Source: Myxococcales bacterium (GTDB taxonomy: Bacteria; Myxococcota; Polyangia; Fen-1088). Taken from it: a stretch of 18,685 bases of DNA. Below the pieces are notes generated by a model, which was not told where the DNA came from, made no database searches, and was given only the letters and a program-made list of their open reading frames with translations. The position numbers and the translations under genes were made by a program. The stretch spans positions 1 to 18,685 of the forward strand of contig PMCR01000411.1 of assembly GCA_003155465.1 (NCBI GenBank), read 5' to 3'. Below, in pieces: positions 6,582 to 14,854 of this stretch (positions are counted from its first letter, which is position 1; each line of letters starts with the position of its first letter).

Positions 6582-7367
6582 ATGCTGCGATCGCTCTACA
6601 CCGCTGCCACAGGAATGGATGCCCAACAGACCAAGTTGGACATCATCGCTCACAACCTGGCCAACGCGAGCACGACCGGTTTCAAGAAGACGCGCGCCGA
6701 TTTTCAAGACCTTCTGTCGGAAACCATTCGCGCGGCCTCGCCGACCAGCGCGCAGGGGGGCAGCCAACCCACGCCCCTGCAGGTGGGTCTGGGCGTCCAC
6801 ACTGCCTCCACATCACGCTCCTTCGCCCAAGGCGACATGATTGAGACCAAGAACCCGCTCGACTTGACCGTCGAGGGCAGCGGCTTCTTCCGCGTCCAGC
6901 GTGCGAACGGCGACATCGCCTATACGCGCGACGGAAGTTTCCGGCTGGATGCCGCCAGTCGCTTGGTCACCCAGTTGGGCGAGCTGCTGGAACCAGGCAT
7001 CACTCTTCCGGCCGATGCGACCAACATCACGGTCAAGCCAGACGGAACCGTGCAAGCCCGGCTTCCCAATCGCACGGACATGGTCGACATCGGCGCCATC
7101 CAGCTCGCCACTTTCGCCAATCCGGGTGGACTGGAAGCCATCGGCAACAACCTGCTGCTTGCCACCGCGTCGAGCGGCGATGCCATCGTGGTCAAGCCCG
7201 GAGACCAAGGCTCGGGCAGCATCGCACAAGGCGCCCTGGAGGGCTCGAACGTATCGGCCGTCGAAGAAATGATCAACATGATCAGCACCCAGCGCAACTA
7301 CGAGCTCAATTCCAAGATCGTTGAGTCGGCCGACGAGATGCTGCAGAAGCTGACCCAGATTCGCTAG
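6582..7367 (+). CDS. flgG: Flagellar distal rod protein FlgG
   Basis: Builds the distal rod through the P and L rings. The 261-residue product starts MLRSLYTAATGMDAQQTKLD, carries HNLANASTTGFKKTRADF, and has the FlgG-type middle (VEGSGFFRVQRANGDIAYTRDGSF region) and C-terminal helix (EGSNVSAVEEMINMISTQRN followed by YELNSKIVESADEMLQKL). The length equals the usual 260-262 residues. AGGGGG at 6571-6576 lies just ahead of ATG 6582. It follows flgF closely and precedes flgA by seven bases, so all three should share the sigma-54 transcript. Confidence 0.97.
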   Translation: MLRSLYTAATGMDAQQTKLDIIAHNLANASTTGFKKTRADFQDLLSETIRAASPTSAQGGSQPTPLQVGLGVHTASTSRSFAQGDMIETKNPLDLTVEGSGFFRVQRANGDIAYTRDGSFRLDAASRLVTQLGELLEPGITLPADATNITVKPDGTVQARLPNRTDMVDIGAIQLATFANPGGLEAIGNNLLLATASSGDAIVVKPGDQGSGSIAQGALEGSNVSAVEEMINMISTQRNYELNSKIVESADEMLQKLTQIR

Positions 7368-7374
7368 AGGCTTC

Positions 7375-8010
7375 ATGAACCCCCATTTCCCCCTCGCTCT
7401 CCTCTTTGCCGCGACTGCCGCGTCCCATCCGACCGGCGCCGCCAACCTCCCCCCCGAGGTGAGCGAGGTTCTTTCTCGGGCGCTGGCCGTGCCGGCCGCC
7501 CGCATCGTGCCAACCGGCTGGGCGTCCCACTTGCCCGCGGGCTGCCTCTTGCGCCAGGCCATGCTGAGCGGCACGGTCACCGGATCGGGCCGCCTGCCGG
7601 TGAAACTGTACGGGCAAGGTTGCATGGGGTGGGGCTGGGTCCGTTTCGAGGTGTGGAGCCCGGCCGCCGTCACAACCCGGCCGGTGCGCGCGGGTGAGCG
7701 GCTGCAACCGGCGCTGGCGGTCGAGGATCGCGAGGTAAGAAGCGGCCACCTGGGTCTTGTGCCACCGCCGGGTGCCGTGGCGGCGCGGGACTTACCCCGC
7801 GGGACCGTGATCGAAGCGTCGCACATCGCCGGCGCGACCATGGCGTCGGGTGAGGCGGTGAAGGTCGTCGTCATGAGCGGGCCTCTGGCCATCGAGATGC
7901 AGGGGCGCGCGATTTCCTGCGGCGCCGGCCGAACCTGCGCCGTGCTGCCCTCGGGCCGTCACGTGGAGGGCCACTTGGAAGAGGGACGACTGTTGGTGGA
8001 TGCGCCATGA
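7375..8010 (+). CDS. flgA: P-ring assembly chaperone FlgA
   Basis: A periplasmic chaperone that helps FlgI polymerise into the P ring. The 211-residue product has a signal peptide (about residues 1-23, FPLALLFAATAASHPTGAA), a variable N-terminal domain, and the C-terminal SAF/FlgA-type domain: TTRPVRAGERLQPALAVEDR, then AARDLPRGTVIEASHI, then KVVVMSGPLAIEMQGRAI and a final CAVLPSGRHVEGHL strand. The two cysteines at CGAGRTC could pair in the periplasm. ATG 7375 is preceded by GAGG at 7367-7370. Its last codons overlap the flgH start (ATGA), suggesting coupling of chaperone and ring-protein synthesis. Confidence 0.9.
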   Translation: MNPHFPLALLFAATAASHPTGAANLPPEVSEVLSRALAVPAARIVPTGWASHLPAGCLLRQAMLSGTVTGSGRLPVKLYGQGCMGWGWVRFEVWSPAAVTTRPVRAGERLQPALAVEDREVRSGHLGLVPPPGAVAARDLPRGTVIEASHIAGATMASGEAVKVVVMSGPLAIEMQGRAISCGAGRTCAVLPSGRHVEGHLEEGRLLVDAP

Positions 8011-8729
8011 AGAACCACCGGCACGTTTTCATGCGCGGTCCGACTCGCGCAATCCTGTGCACACTCTCCCTCGCCTCTTGCATGCTGGCCTGCACCCAGG
8101 CCCACATCAGCGAGTACACGCCCAAGCGACGCGACTACAAGCTGCCCACGGCAGGCAAGGGCGACGAGACCTCGGCCTCGCCTGGCAGCCTGTGGCACGA
8201 AGGCCGGCCCGCCTCGCTGCTTTTCACTGATGCGCGCGCCCTACGGGTCAACGATCTGGTGGTCGTGAAGATCGACGAACAGGCCGATGCCCGTCGCTCG
8301 ACCGATACCAACACCGACCGGAGCAGCTCCAGCGCAGCCAAGATCGATGCCTTCCTGGGATTGCTGAAGAAGATACCGAAGTTGGATCCCAATCTGAACA
8401 TCGGCGGTACCTCGGCGTCCAGCTTCAAGAGTTCAGGCGATACCGCGCGCAGCGAATCCCTCACCGCAACCGTGACCGCGGTGGTCACCAAGGTCTTCCC
8501 CAACGGCAACCTCTTCGTCGAGGGCCACCGGGTCATCCTGGTCAATGCCGAAGAGCACCACTTCTACATATCGGGTGTCCTGCGGCCGATCGACATCGAC
8601 CAGGACAACAGTGTCAAGAGTTCCATGGTCGCTGACGCGCAGATCGAATTCGTCGGTCGCGGCGTACTGTCCGATAACCAAAAGCCGGGTTGGCTGTCGC
8701 GCGCCCTTGGCTGGCTGTGGCCCTTCTAA
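8007..8729 (+). CDS. flgH: Flagellar L-ring lipoprotein FlgH
   Basis: Forms the outer-membrane ring that acts as bushing for the rod. The 240-residue product has a lipoprotein signal with lipobox LASC (22-25, acylated Cys25; Cys29 is a weaker alternative). The conserved core follows: GSLWHEGRPASLLFTDARAL, VNDLVVVKIDEQADA, LTATVTAVVTKVFPNGNLFV with EGHRVILVNAEEH, and LRPIDIDQDNSVKSSMVADA with IEFVGRG near the end. Presence of FlgH shows a diderm cell. ATG 8007 overlaps the flgA stop by four bases. The flgI start follows five bases after its stop. Confidence 0.95.
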   Translation: MKNHRHVFMRGPTRAILCTLSLASCMLACTQAHISEYTPKRRDYKLPTAGKGDETSASPGSLWHEGRPASLLFTDARALRVNDLVVVKIDEQADARRSTDTNTDRSSSSAAKIDAFLGLLKKIPKLDPNLNIGGTSASSFKSSGDTARSESLTATVTAVVTKVFPNGNLFVEGHRVILVNAEEHHFYISGVLRPIDIDQDNSVKSSMVADAQIEFVGRGVLSDNQKPGWLSRALGWLWPF

Positions 8730-8734
8730 TCGCC

Positions 8735-9835
8735 ATGCGTTTGCTAACTCTTGCTTTCATCCTCTTGTTCACGCTGCCCGCCCTGTCCGCGGCCGGCGCC
8801 CCGGTGCGCATCAAGGATTTGGTGGACGTGGGGGGCGTGCGTGAAAACGCGCTCTTTGGCTACGGCCTGGTGGTCGGGCTGGCGGGCACCGGCGATAGCG
8901 AACAGGTCTTCTTCACCTCGCAATCCATCAGCGGCATGTTGGGCCGGCTGGGCATCCGGGTGGATCCACGCGACGTGCGCGTGCGCAACACCGCGGCCGT
9001 CATGGTCACCGCCGAATTGCCGTCGTTCTCTCGTCCCGGTATCAGAATCGACGTGTCCGTCAGTTCGATGGGCAACGCCAGATCCCTGTCGGGCGGTGTC
9101 TTGCTCATCACGCCGCTGACCGGACCGGATGCGCTGGTGTACGCAGTGGCGCAGGGATCGGTGCAGGCGGGAGGCTTCGACGTGATGGCCGCGGGATCGC
9201 GTGTGCAGAAGAACCACCCGACCTCGGGCACGGTGCCTGGGGGAGCGACCGTCGAACGCACGGTTTCGCCCGACCTGGAGAAACTGCCGCTTGCGCTGGG
9301 GCTACGCCGGCCGGACTTCACCACCGCCCTGCGCATCGCCGACGCGGTAAACAAGTCATTGAACGAAGAAGCCGCTAAGGCCAACGATCCGGCGCTGGTG
9401 CAGGTAAAGATTCCAGAGTCCTGGAAGGGCCGCGTGGTTGCGCTGGTGGCGCAGTTGGAGGCGCTGGAGGTCGACCCCGATCAGCGGGCGCGCATCGTGG
9501 TCAGCGAGCGGACCGGCACCGTGGTGGCCGGTCAGGGCGTGCGCATCCGGCCAGTGGCCGTGGCCCATGGCACCCTCTCGATCTCGGTGCGGCAGATGCC
9601 CTGGGCGTCCCAGCCCGGGCCGTTTTCACAACAAGGCAGGACGGTGGCAGGAAAGACCGCGACCATCGATGCTCAGGAGACTGCGAAGCCGGTCGTGGCG
9701 CTCCCCGCCACAAGCTCAGTCGAGGATTTGGTCAAGGCCTTCAACCTGCTTGGCGTCTCAGCGCGTGATCTGGTGGCCGTGCTGCAGGCCATGAAGGCGG
9801 CAGGCGCCATCGACGCGGACCTGGAGGTCATGTGA
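8735..9835 (+). CDS. flgI: Flagellar P-ring protein FlgI
   Basis: Polymerises around the rod in the peptidoglycan layer. From ATG 8735 the product is 366 residues, with a clean signal peptide (MRLLTLAFILLFTLPALSAA) followed by the mature start APVRIKDLVDVGGVREN and the family hallmark LFGYGLVVGLAGTGDS. Later conserved stretches include VMVTAELPSFSRPG, LLITPLTGPDALVYAVAQG, and the C-terminal SSVEDLVKAFNLLGVSARDL with VAVLQAMKAAGAIDADL. A TTG at 8690 would extend the frame 15 codons into flgH but spoils the signal peptide, so ATG 8735 is preferred. No strong Shine-Dalgarno is visible; coupling to flgH, five bases upstream, is likely. Confidence 0.96.
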   Translation: MRLLTLAFILLFTLPALSAAGAPVRIKDLVDVGGVRENALFGYGLVVGLAGTGDSEQVFFTSQSISGMLGRLGIRVDPRDVRVRNTAAVMVTAELPSFSRPGIRIDVSVSSMGNARSLSGGVLLITPLTGPDALVYAVAQGSVQAGGFDVMAAGSRVQKNHPTSGTVPGGATVERTVSPDLEKLPLALGLRRPDFTTALRIADAVNKSLNEEAAKANDPALVQVKIPESWKGRVVALVAQLEALEVDPDQRARIVVSERTGTVVAGQGVRIRPVAVAHGTLSISVRQMPWASQPGPFSQQGRTVAGKTATIDAQETAKPVVALPATSSVEDLVKAFNLLGVSARDLVAVLQAMKAAGAIDADLEVM

Positions 9836-10179
9836 TGGGCCCCATCCGTGACGTGACCCACGCTGCGCAGGCGATGGAGGCCTGCCTGCTGCGCCAGCTT
9901 ATCGAGACCAGCGGGGCTTTTCGAGGCAGCAGCGGGACGGCCGGCGGCCAGATTCACGCCCAGATGTTCGTGGAAGCCCTGGCTGACGCAGTGGAAAAGG
10001 GCGGCGGAATTGGCCTAGCGCGCCTAATCGAAGACTCGCTCCCGGCGACCGGGACAGATGAAATGACGCAAACGAACGGCGAAGCGACAACAAACGAAGC
10101 GTCTGCCCTTAATACCTATCGAAACCGTGTCGATCTCCCAGTCAGTAATAGGCCTCGGGCCAAGGGGGATTGGCCATGA
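9835..10179 (+). CDS. flgJ: FlgJ-type rod-binding protein (single domain, no muramidase)
   Basis: Corresponds to the N-terminal rod-capping half of FlgJ. Over residues 9-61 of the 114-residue product one sees AMEACLLRQLIETSG, a short Gly-rich linker, and GGQIHAQMFVEALADAVEKG with GGIGLARLIEDSL, the rod-binding domain signature. The remaining 45 residues are hydrophilic. The peptidoglycan-hydrolase domain of enterobacterial FlgJ is absent, as is usual outside beta/gammaproteobacteria, so another enzyme must open the wall for the rod. Start ATG 9835 overlaps the flgI stop (TGATG); GTG 9832 is possible. Its stop overlaps the flgM start. Confidence 0.85.
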   Translation: MGPIRDVTHAAQAMEACLLRQLIETSGAFRGSSGTAGGQIHAQMFVEALADAVEKGGGIGLARLIEDSLPATGTDEMTQTNGEATTNEASALNTYRNRVDLPVSNRPRAKGDWP

Positions 10180-10475
10180 TGATCAAGAACACAACGTCCG
10201 TAGGTGCGGTTGACCCCGCTACAAGCAAACCACAAACCGACGCGGCTACTCTGCGGCGCCAGTCCGACAGTGTGAGCACCGCAGATGCCGCGCAGGCGGC
10301 CGCTCTGGCGCGGGCCGTGCAGGCCAATGTCGGCATGTCACACAGCGCCCGTCTGGCACAGGTGGAGAGTGCCATCCGCGCTGGAAGCTACCAGCCCAGT
10401 GCGAGCGCACTGGCCAGCCGCCTGCTGGATGCGGCCGAGGTTGATGCCCGCCTGCAAGCCCTGATGAGAGGCTAG
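10176..10475 (+). CDS. flgM: Anti-sigma-28 factor FlgM
   Basis: FlgM binds sigma-28 (FliA) until the hook is complete and is then exported, releasing late flagellar transcription. The 99-residue product is polar and disordered in its first half. It ends with the conserved sigma-binding part: SARLAQVESAIRAGSYQPSA, then ASRLLDAAEVDARLQALM. ATG 10176 is chosen because it overlaps the flgJ stop (ATGA) and has AAGGGGGA (10162-10169) six bases ahead; a TTG at 10170 and an ATG at 10179 are alternatives. Its presence implies that a FliA-type sigma factor exists in the genome, although I found no convincing sigma-28 promoter in the window. Confidence 0.88.
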   Translation: MMIKNTTSVGAVDPATSKPQTDAATLRRQSDSVSTADAAQAAALARAVQANVGMSHSARLAQVESAIRAGSYQPSASALASRLLDAAEVDARLQALMRG

Positions 10476-10478
10476 ACC

Positions 10479-10955
10479 ATGAACGAGCTGGACAGCACCA
10501 CACAGATTCTCGACCGCCTGCGAGCGACGCTGGAGGCCGAGTTGGTGCAGGCACGGGACCAGCGGTTGTTGATTCGCGCGCTCGACACGCAGGGGCTGTT
10601 CGAGCGCGCGCGCCAGCGCAGCGCTTTCAATGTGCAACTGGCGCAACTTGAGCGAGGCCTGGCCGAGGCTCTGGCCGCCGCGGGCCACGCCCTCGGTCTC
10701 AAGCAGGTCACGCTGGTTGACCTGCGCAAAGCGGCGCCCGAGGCCGCGCCGCACCTGGACGCTTGCATGGCGCAGGTGCGTGCCCTGGCGAGCGCCTTGC
10801 GCGAGGCCGACGCGCTGAACCGGAAGCTGGGCGAGCGCGCCCTTGGTCGCGTGCGCGGCTACTTGGCGGCGATGGCTCCCGGATCCGTGGCCTATGACCG
10901 CCGGGGCGCGTGTCGCCCAATGGATGACCTCTCCACCGCCCGCCGGGTAGCCTGA
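10479..10955 (+). CDS. flgN: FlgN-type chaperone for FlgK/FlgL
   Basis: FlgN holds the hook-filament junction proteins FlgK and FlgL and delivers them to the export gate. The 158-residue product is almost entirely helical and Ala/Leu/Arg-rich, opening with TQILDRLRATLEAELVQARD and QRLLIRALDTQGLFERA, then a QLAQLERGLAEALAAAGHAL helix and a C-terminal ALREADALNRKLGERALGRV helix. These fit the FlgN coiled-coil pattern. The sequence family is weakly conserved, so the name rests largely on its place between flgM and flgK and on its length. AGAGG ahead of ATG 10479 can serve as ribosome binding site. Confidence 0.82.
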   Translation: MNELDSTTQILDRLRATLEAELVQARDQRLLIRALDTQGLFERARQRSAFNVQLAQLERGLAEALAAAGHALGLKQVTLVDLRKAAPEAAPHLDACMAQVRALASALREADALNRKLGERALGRVRGYLAAMAPGSVAYDRRGACRPMDDLSTARRVA

Positions 10956-10958
10956 ACC

Positions 10959-12365
10959 ATGGATCTCATCAGTCTTCTCAACAACACGGCCAACGGCCTT
11001 TCAGCCATCCAGGCCAGGACGGCCACCACCAGCAACAACATCGCCAACGCGAACACCCCCGGCTATGCCCGCCAGCAGGCCAACCTGACCGAGGCCATCC
11101 CCAGCGCGCTGGGCGGCAACCGCGGCTACATCGGTGGTGGCGTGTGTCTGCTGAATGTCACCCAGAGTCGTGATCAGTTCGTCGAAGCCCAGCTTCCCGC
11201 GGCCTTCTCCAACTCGTTCAGCTCGCTGGCCCAGTCCGACGCCCTGGCCTCGGTATCCACGTTTAACAACGGCAGCAACGGCAATCTGACCGACGCCATG
11301 AGCGCCTTCTACTCCTCGCTGACCGCGCTGGCGCAGAACGCAGGCGACCCCGGCCTGCGGCAGGCCGCTGTGCAATCCGCCGCCTGGCTGGCTTCCTCGT
11401 TCAATCGGACATCAGTGGCGCTGGAGCAGGCGCGCAGTGGAGTTGATGCCAGCATCACGAGCTCGGTTCAGCAAGTGAACTCCACCCTGGCGCAAGTCGC
11501 CGCACTCAATCGCCGCATTTCAGTCATTGAGGCGTCGGGCGGCCAGCCCAACGACTTGCTGGATCAACGCCACAACCTGATGGACCAGGCGGCGCAGCTC
11601 ATCGGAGCCAGACAGGTGCCTGATGCCTACGGCAACATGAGCCTGGTCCTCGCCGGAGGCACCACACTGGTCAGCTCCTCGTCGGCGGCGACCCTGACTT
11701 TGCAGGGCGACAGCGCGAACAAAGGCCACCTTGACCTCGTGTTCACTCCGTCCGACGGATCGGCCACGGTTGTGCTCAAGCAGTCCGAACTGGGCGGTCA
11801 GATCGGCGGGCTTCTGTCGGCGCGAGACGAAGCCCTGGAATCGGCCAGCACCGCCCTCGATACCCTGGCCTTCGACTTTGCCACGGCCATGAATACCCAG
11901 AACCGCGCGGGCTTTGCCCTTGACGGCAGCGCCGGAGGCGACGTGTTCAGCCTGGGCGCCACGTCGAGCGGTGCGGCTGCCACCATCGCGCTTGATCCCG
12001 CCATGGCCAGCAACCCTTCGCTGCTTGCCGCGGCCAGCTCGCCCAGCACTGTGCCGGGCGATGCAACCAACCTTCAGGCCATGATCGCGACCCAGAGTGC
12101 GCCGCTTTCAAACGGCCTGGATGTGCAGAAGGGGATGGCCAAGATCGTTTCTGATTTCGGCACAGCGGCCGCTGATTCACAGAACGCGGCGGCTTTTGAC
12201 AAGAGTATGGTGAAGAACCTCGAGGACGCTCGTGCCTCGGTTTCGGGTGTGTCCCTCGACGAGGAGATGGTGGGCCTCATGCAGTCGCAGCACGCCTACC
12301 AGGCCTTGGCGAAGGTCATCACGACCGCCGCGGAGCTGCTCGATACCCTGATGCAGTTGAAATAA
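10959..12365 (+). CDS. flgK: Hook-filament junction protein FlgK (HAP1)
   Basis: The first junction protein between hook and filament. The 468-residue protein begins with the axial signature NTANGLSAIQARTATTSNNI and NANTPGYARQQANL, and closes with VSGVSLDEEMVGLMQSQHAY followed by QALAKVITTAAELLDTLMQL, the FlgK C-terminal helix. The middle holds a long coiled coil (VQQVNSTLAQVAALNRRI region, residues about 168-190) with the typical DLLDQRHNLMDQAAQLIGAR segment, then a variable domain. It lies three bases after flgN, its chaperone, and 13 bases before flgL. No strong Shine-Dalgarno is visible, so coupling to flgN is likely. Confidence 0.95.
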   Translation: MDLISLLNNTANGLSAIQARTATTSNNIANANTPGYARQQANLTEAIPSALGGNRGYIGGGVCLLNVTQSRDQFVEAQLPAAFSNSFSSLAQSDALASVSTFNNGSNGNLTDAMSAFYSSLTALAQNAGDPGLRQAAVQSAAWLASSFNRTSVALEQARSGVDASITSSVQQVNSTLAQVAALNRRISVIEASGGQPNDLLDQRHNLMDQAAQLIGARQVPDAYGNMSLVLAGGTTLVSSSSAATLTLQGDSANKGHLDLVFTPSDGSATVVLKQSELGGQIGGLLSARDEALESASTALDTLAFDFATAMNTQNRAGFALDGSAGGDVFSLGATSSGAAATIALDPAMASNPSLLAAASSPSTVPGDATNLQAMIATQSAPLSNGLDVQKGMAKIVSDFGTAAADSQNAAAFDKSMVKNLEDARASVSGVSLDEEMVGLMQSQHAYQALAKVITTAAELLDTLMQLK

Positions 12366-12378
12366 GAGGAATGGGACC

Positions 12379-13266
12379 GTGCGCGTAACCGAAGCGATGA
12401 TTTACCAGCAGACCATTGAGCGGGCGAACGCTGCGCTGGCCAAGCTTGGCCGAGCCCAGGGCGAACTGTCGAGCGGATTGCGCGTTCAGGCGCCCGGTGA
12501 CGATCCGCAGGCGGCTGGCCTGCTGGTCCGGCACAGGTTCGACCAAGCGCAAATCACCGCCATCCAAAGCGGAACCCAGCGAGCTGCCGAGGAATTGAGC
12601 GCCGCTGACTCCGCGCTGGGGAGTGTGAACACGGCGCTCGCCCGCGCGCAGGTGCTGGCCACGCAATTCGGCAACGATACGTACACGGCAGACGACCGAG
12701 CCGCAGCCGCCCAGGAAGTCGACGGTCTCTTCAAGCAGGCGCTGGGCAGCCTCAATACGCGTTTTGCCGATCGTTACATCTTTGGCGGATACGTCGACAA
12801 CCAAGTGCCCTTTGACGGCAGTGGGGCCTATCACGGGGACACCGGCGTGCGACAGGTTGAGGTGGCGCCGGGGGTGTACGAGGACGCTTCGGTTCGGGCG
12901 GACGTCATGGCCAAGGGCACGGGAGGCGGCGTCGACGTCCTGCAGACGCTGATCGATCTGTCTGCCTCCCTGCGCGCCAACGACGGCGACGCGATTCGCG
13001 CCAGCCTTGCATCCCTGCAAGCGGCCAGCAATCAGGTATCCGCGGCCCAATCGCAAGTGGGGACCTCGGTCAATATATTCACTTCCACAGCCGACAACTG
13101 CGCTCTGCAAATCATCGACGAGAAGAAGGTCATCGGCACACTCGGGGATGCAGACGTCATGGACGCCTCCACGCGGCTCAGCCTGGCCCAGTATGCCCTC
13201 AATGCCACGCTGACGGCCGCCTCCCAGACGCTGAACTTCTCGCTGGTCAACCTGCTCAACAAGTAG
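12379..13266 (+). CDS. flgL: Hook-filament junction protein FlgL (HAP3)
   Basis: The second junction protein, placed between FlgK and the filament. The 295-residue product is flagellin-like at both ends: RVTEAMIYQQTIERANAALA with ELSSGLRVQAPGDDPQAA at the N-terminus, and a C-terminal ASTRLSLAQYALNATLTAAS followed by QTLNFSLVNLLNK. The central NTRFADRYIFGGYVDNQVPF with DGSGAYHGDTG is the diagnostic FlgL segment. GTG 12379 is the start: GAGGA (12366-12371 region) lies about eight bases upstream, and the nearby ATG 12371 meets a stop after five codons. A 269-bp gap follows before flagellin. Confidence 0.95.
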   Translation: MRVTEAMIYQQTIERANAALAKLGRAQGELSSGLRVQAPGDDPQAAGLLVRHRFDQAQITAIQSGTQRAAEELSAADSALGSVNTALARAQVLATQFGNDTYTADDRAAAAQEVDGLFKQALGSLNTRFADRYIFGGYVDNQVPFDGSGAYHGDTGVRQVEVAPGVYEDASVRADVMAKGTGGGVDVLQTLIDLSASLRANDGDAIRASLASLQAASNQVSAAQSQVGTSVNIFTSTADNCALQIIDEKKVIGTLGDADVMDASTRLSLAQYALNATLTAASQTLNFSLVNLLNK

Positions 13267-13283
13267 GGGCGGGGAGTCCTAAT

Positions 13284-13311
13284 CCCGCGGCAAGCGCAGC
13301 GACGCCGCGGG
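13284..13311 (+). other. GC-rich hairpin downstream of flgL
   Basis: CCCGCGGC (13284-13291) and GCCGCGGG (13304-13311) form a perfect eight-pair stem with a 12-base loop, 17 bases after the flgL stop. No T-run follows, so it may be a weak or Rho-assisted terminator, or protect the flgF-flgL messenger 3' end. The rest of the 13267-13535 gap shows a good flagellin ribosome binding site (AAAAGGAGA, 13520-13529) but no promoter I can call with confidence. Confidence 0.4.
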
Positions 13312-13535
13312 GCGCCTGGCGGAAGGTGTAGCCCAAGGCGAAGCTGCTCCCCCAGCCGGCCAATGAAGGGTGGTCGTAGACCTAGACGTGGCCGTGGCCA
13401 TGGCCGGAGTGATCACCGTCGGTGTTCTGCCCCGACCTCTTCTGGGCCGCCCTTATCAGCCAGGCGGATGCGTGCCGAATCCCTTGTCGAACACGGGCAA
13501 AGAGCCCACAGCAAACTCGAAAAAGGAGACCGCAA

Positions 13536-14735
13536 ATGCTTTCCATCCAAACAAACGTCGCATCCTTGAGCGCCCAGAACAACCTGACCTCCACCAACAA
13601 CACTCTGCAGCGGTCGATGGAGCGCCTGTCGTCAGGCTTCCGCATCAACCACGCTGCCGACGACGCAGCCGGCTTGGCCATCAGCCAGAAGATGCTCGCG
13701 CAGATCGGCGGCCTCAACCAGGCCGTGCGCAACGCGAACGACGGCGTGTCCATGATCCAAACCGCCGAAGGCGCGCTGGATCAGGTGCAGATGATGATGA
13801 CCCGTATCCGTAACCTGTCGGTGCAGGCTGCTTCTGACACCAACGGGACCGACGAGCGCTCAGCCATCGACGTCGAAATCCAGCAGCTCCAGTCCGAAAT
13901 CAACAACATCTCGGAACGGACCACGTTCAACGGCCTGGGCCTGCTGAACGGGTCGATGGTTACCCACCAGGATACCTCGCAGGGTGAGGTGTTGAAGGGC
14001 TTCTCGGTCGGCACTGGCTCGGTCACCAGCGTGGACGTCGCCGGCGCCAAGGCAGGCACGACCTACCACTTCACCTACGACGCGCTGGCCGCAACGTTGA
14101 CCCTCAGTGACGGAACCAATTCGTCCATTCTCGATGTGAGCAACGCGAGCTTCGTGGCAGCGGGTGGCACGGCCACTCTCAATTTCAACGCCCTGGGCAT
14201 CACGGTTGGCCTGGGCAACGCGGACACCGGCGCAGCCATTGACGGGGCCACTGTCGGTGGGGACCTGGATGGGAAGACCATCGTGACCGCGGCCGGCACC
14301 AACTCGGCCGTGCTGCAGACCGGTGCGGATGCAACCACCGCGAACACCACTCCGGTGACCCTGCTCGACACCAGGCTGACCTCGGGCACCGCGACGCAGA
14401 TGACCGACTTGGCCACCGCGATCAGCGACTACCACACCGGAGCAGACGCCGGCACGGCCACAGCCCTCATCACCGCCCTCGACACGGCGCTCAACTGGAT
14501 CTCCAGCCAGCGAGCGAACCTGGGTGCGGCGCAGAACCGGTTGGGCTATGCGGCCGCCAGCTTGTCGACCACGGCGCAGAACGTGGCGGCAGCCAACAGC
14601 CAAATCCGCGACGTCGACGTAGCCTCCGAGACTTCGACCATGTCCAAGAGTCAAATCCTAATGCAGGCCGGCGTCTCGGTGTTGGCGCAAGCCAACCAGA
14701 TCTCGCAACTGGCGCTCAAGTTGCTCAACGGCTAG
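13536..14735 (+). CDS. fliC: Flagellin (filament subunit)
   Basis: The main filament protein, 399 residues. The N-terminal D0/D1 part (about 1-140) has MLSIQTNVASLSAQNNLTST, SMERLSSGFRINHAADDAAG and a later EINNISERTTFNGLGLLNGS. The C-terminal D1/D0 part (about 325-399) has ISSQRANLGAAQNRLGYAAA, IRDVDVASETSTMSKSQIL and the final QANQISQLALKLLNG. Between them lies a surface-exposed, Ala/Thr/Gly-rich variable domain of about 180 residues, longer than in minimal flagellins. Such domains are the target of variation, antibodies and sometimes O-glycosylation. ATG 13536 is chosen over the upstream ATG at 13422 because it matches the universal flagellin start and has AAAAGGAGA upstream. The isolated position between a hairpin and a terminator suggests its own transcript. 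No csrA, fliW or flaG is next to it. Confidence 0.97.
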   Translation: MLSIQTNVASLSAQNNLTSTNNTLQRSMERLSSGFRINHAADDAAGLAISQKMLAQIGGLNQAVRNANDGVSMIQTAEGALDQVQMMMTRIRNLSVQAASDTNGTDERSAIDVEIQQLQSEINNISERTTFNGLGLLNGSMVTHQDTSQGEVLKGFSVGTGSVTSVDVAGAKAGTTYHFTYDALAATLTLSDGTNSSILDVSNASFVAAGGTATLNFNALGITVGLGNADTGAAIDGATVGGDLDGKTIVTAAGTNSAVLQTGADATTANTTPVTLLDTRLTSGTATQMTDLATAISDYHTGADAGTATALITALDTALNWISSQRANLGAAQNRLGYAAASLSTTAQNVAAANSQIRDVDVASETSTMSKSQILMQAGVSVLAQANQISQLALKLLNG

Positions 14736-14776
14736 CCCGAATAGGGAAGGAAAGCTAAAGGCAACATGAGCTTGGA

Positions 14777-14812
14777 CGACCGCCCTGGGGAGCTGGGTGC
14801 CTGGGGCGGTCG
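14777..14812 (+). terminator. Terminator-like hairpin after flagellin
   Basis: CGACCGCCC (14777-14785) and GGGCGGTCG (14804-14812) form a perfect nine-pair GC-rich stem with an 18-base loop, 42 bases after the flagellin stop. It is followed by CTCCTCTATT, a pyrimidine-rich but weak substitute for a T-run. It would end most flagellin transcripts and let some continue into fliS. Confidence 0.6.
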
Positions 14813-14839
14813 CTCCTCTATTGAGCATGAATCTCACCC

Positions 14840-14854
14840 AGGCACGGGCAGGGC
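14840..14854 (+). promoter_or_regulatory. Possible weak sigma-54 promoter ahead of fliS
   Basis: AGGCACGGGCAGGGC has GG (14841-14842) and GC (14853-14854) at the correct ten-base spacing and a near-consensus -24 box (AGGCACG against TGGCACG). The -12 box (GGGC against TTGC) is poor. It lies about 75 bases before fliS. It overlaps an inverted repeat with 14797-14805, so the resemblance could be incidental. Confidence 0.25.

Noticed and set aside
8690..8734. TTG start giving a longer FlgI
   Set aside because: It overlaps flgH by 40 bases and places charged and extra residues before a signal peptide that starts cleanly at ATG 8735.
13383..13410. Sigma-28-like box for flagellin: TAGA, 16 bases, GCCGGAGT
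   Set aside because: Only GCCG of the -10 box matches GCCGATAA and the spacing is one base too long, so chance cannot be excluded.
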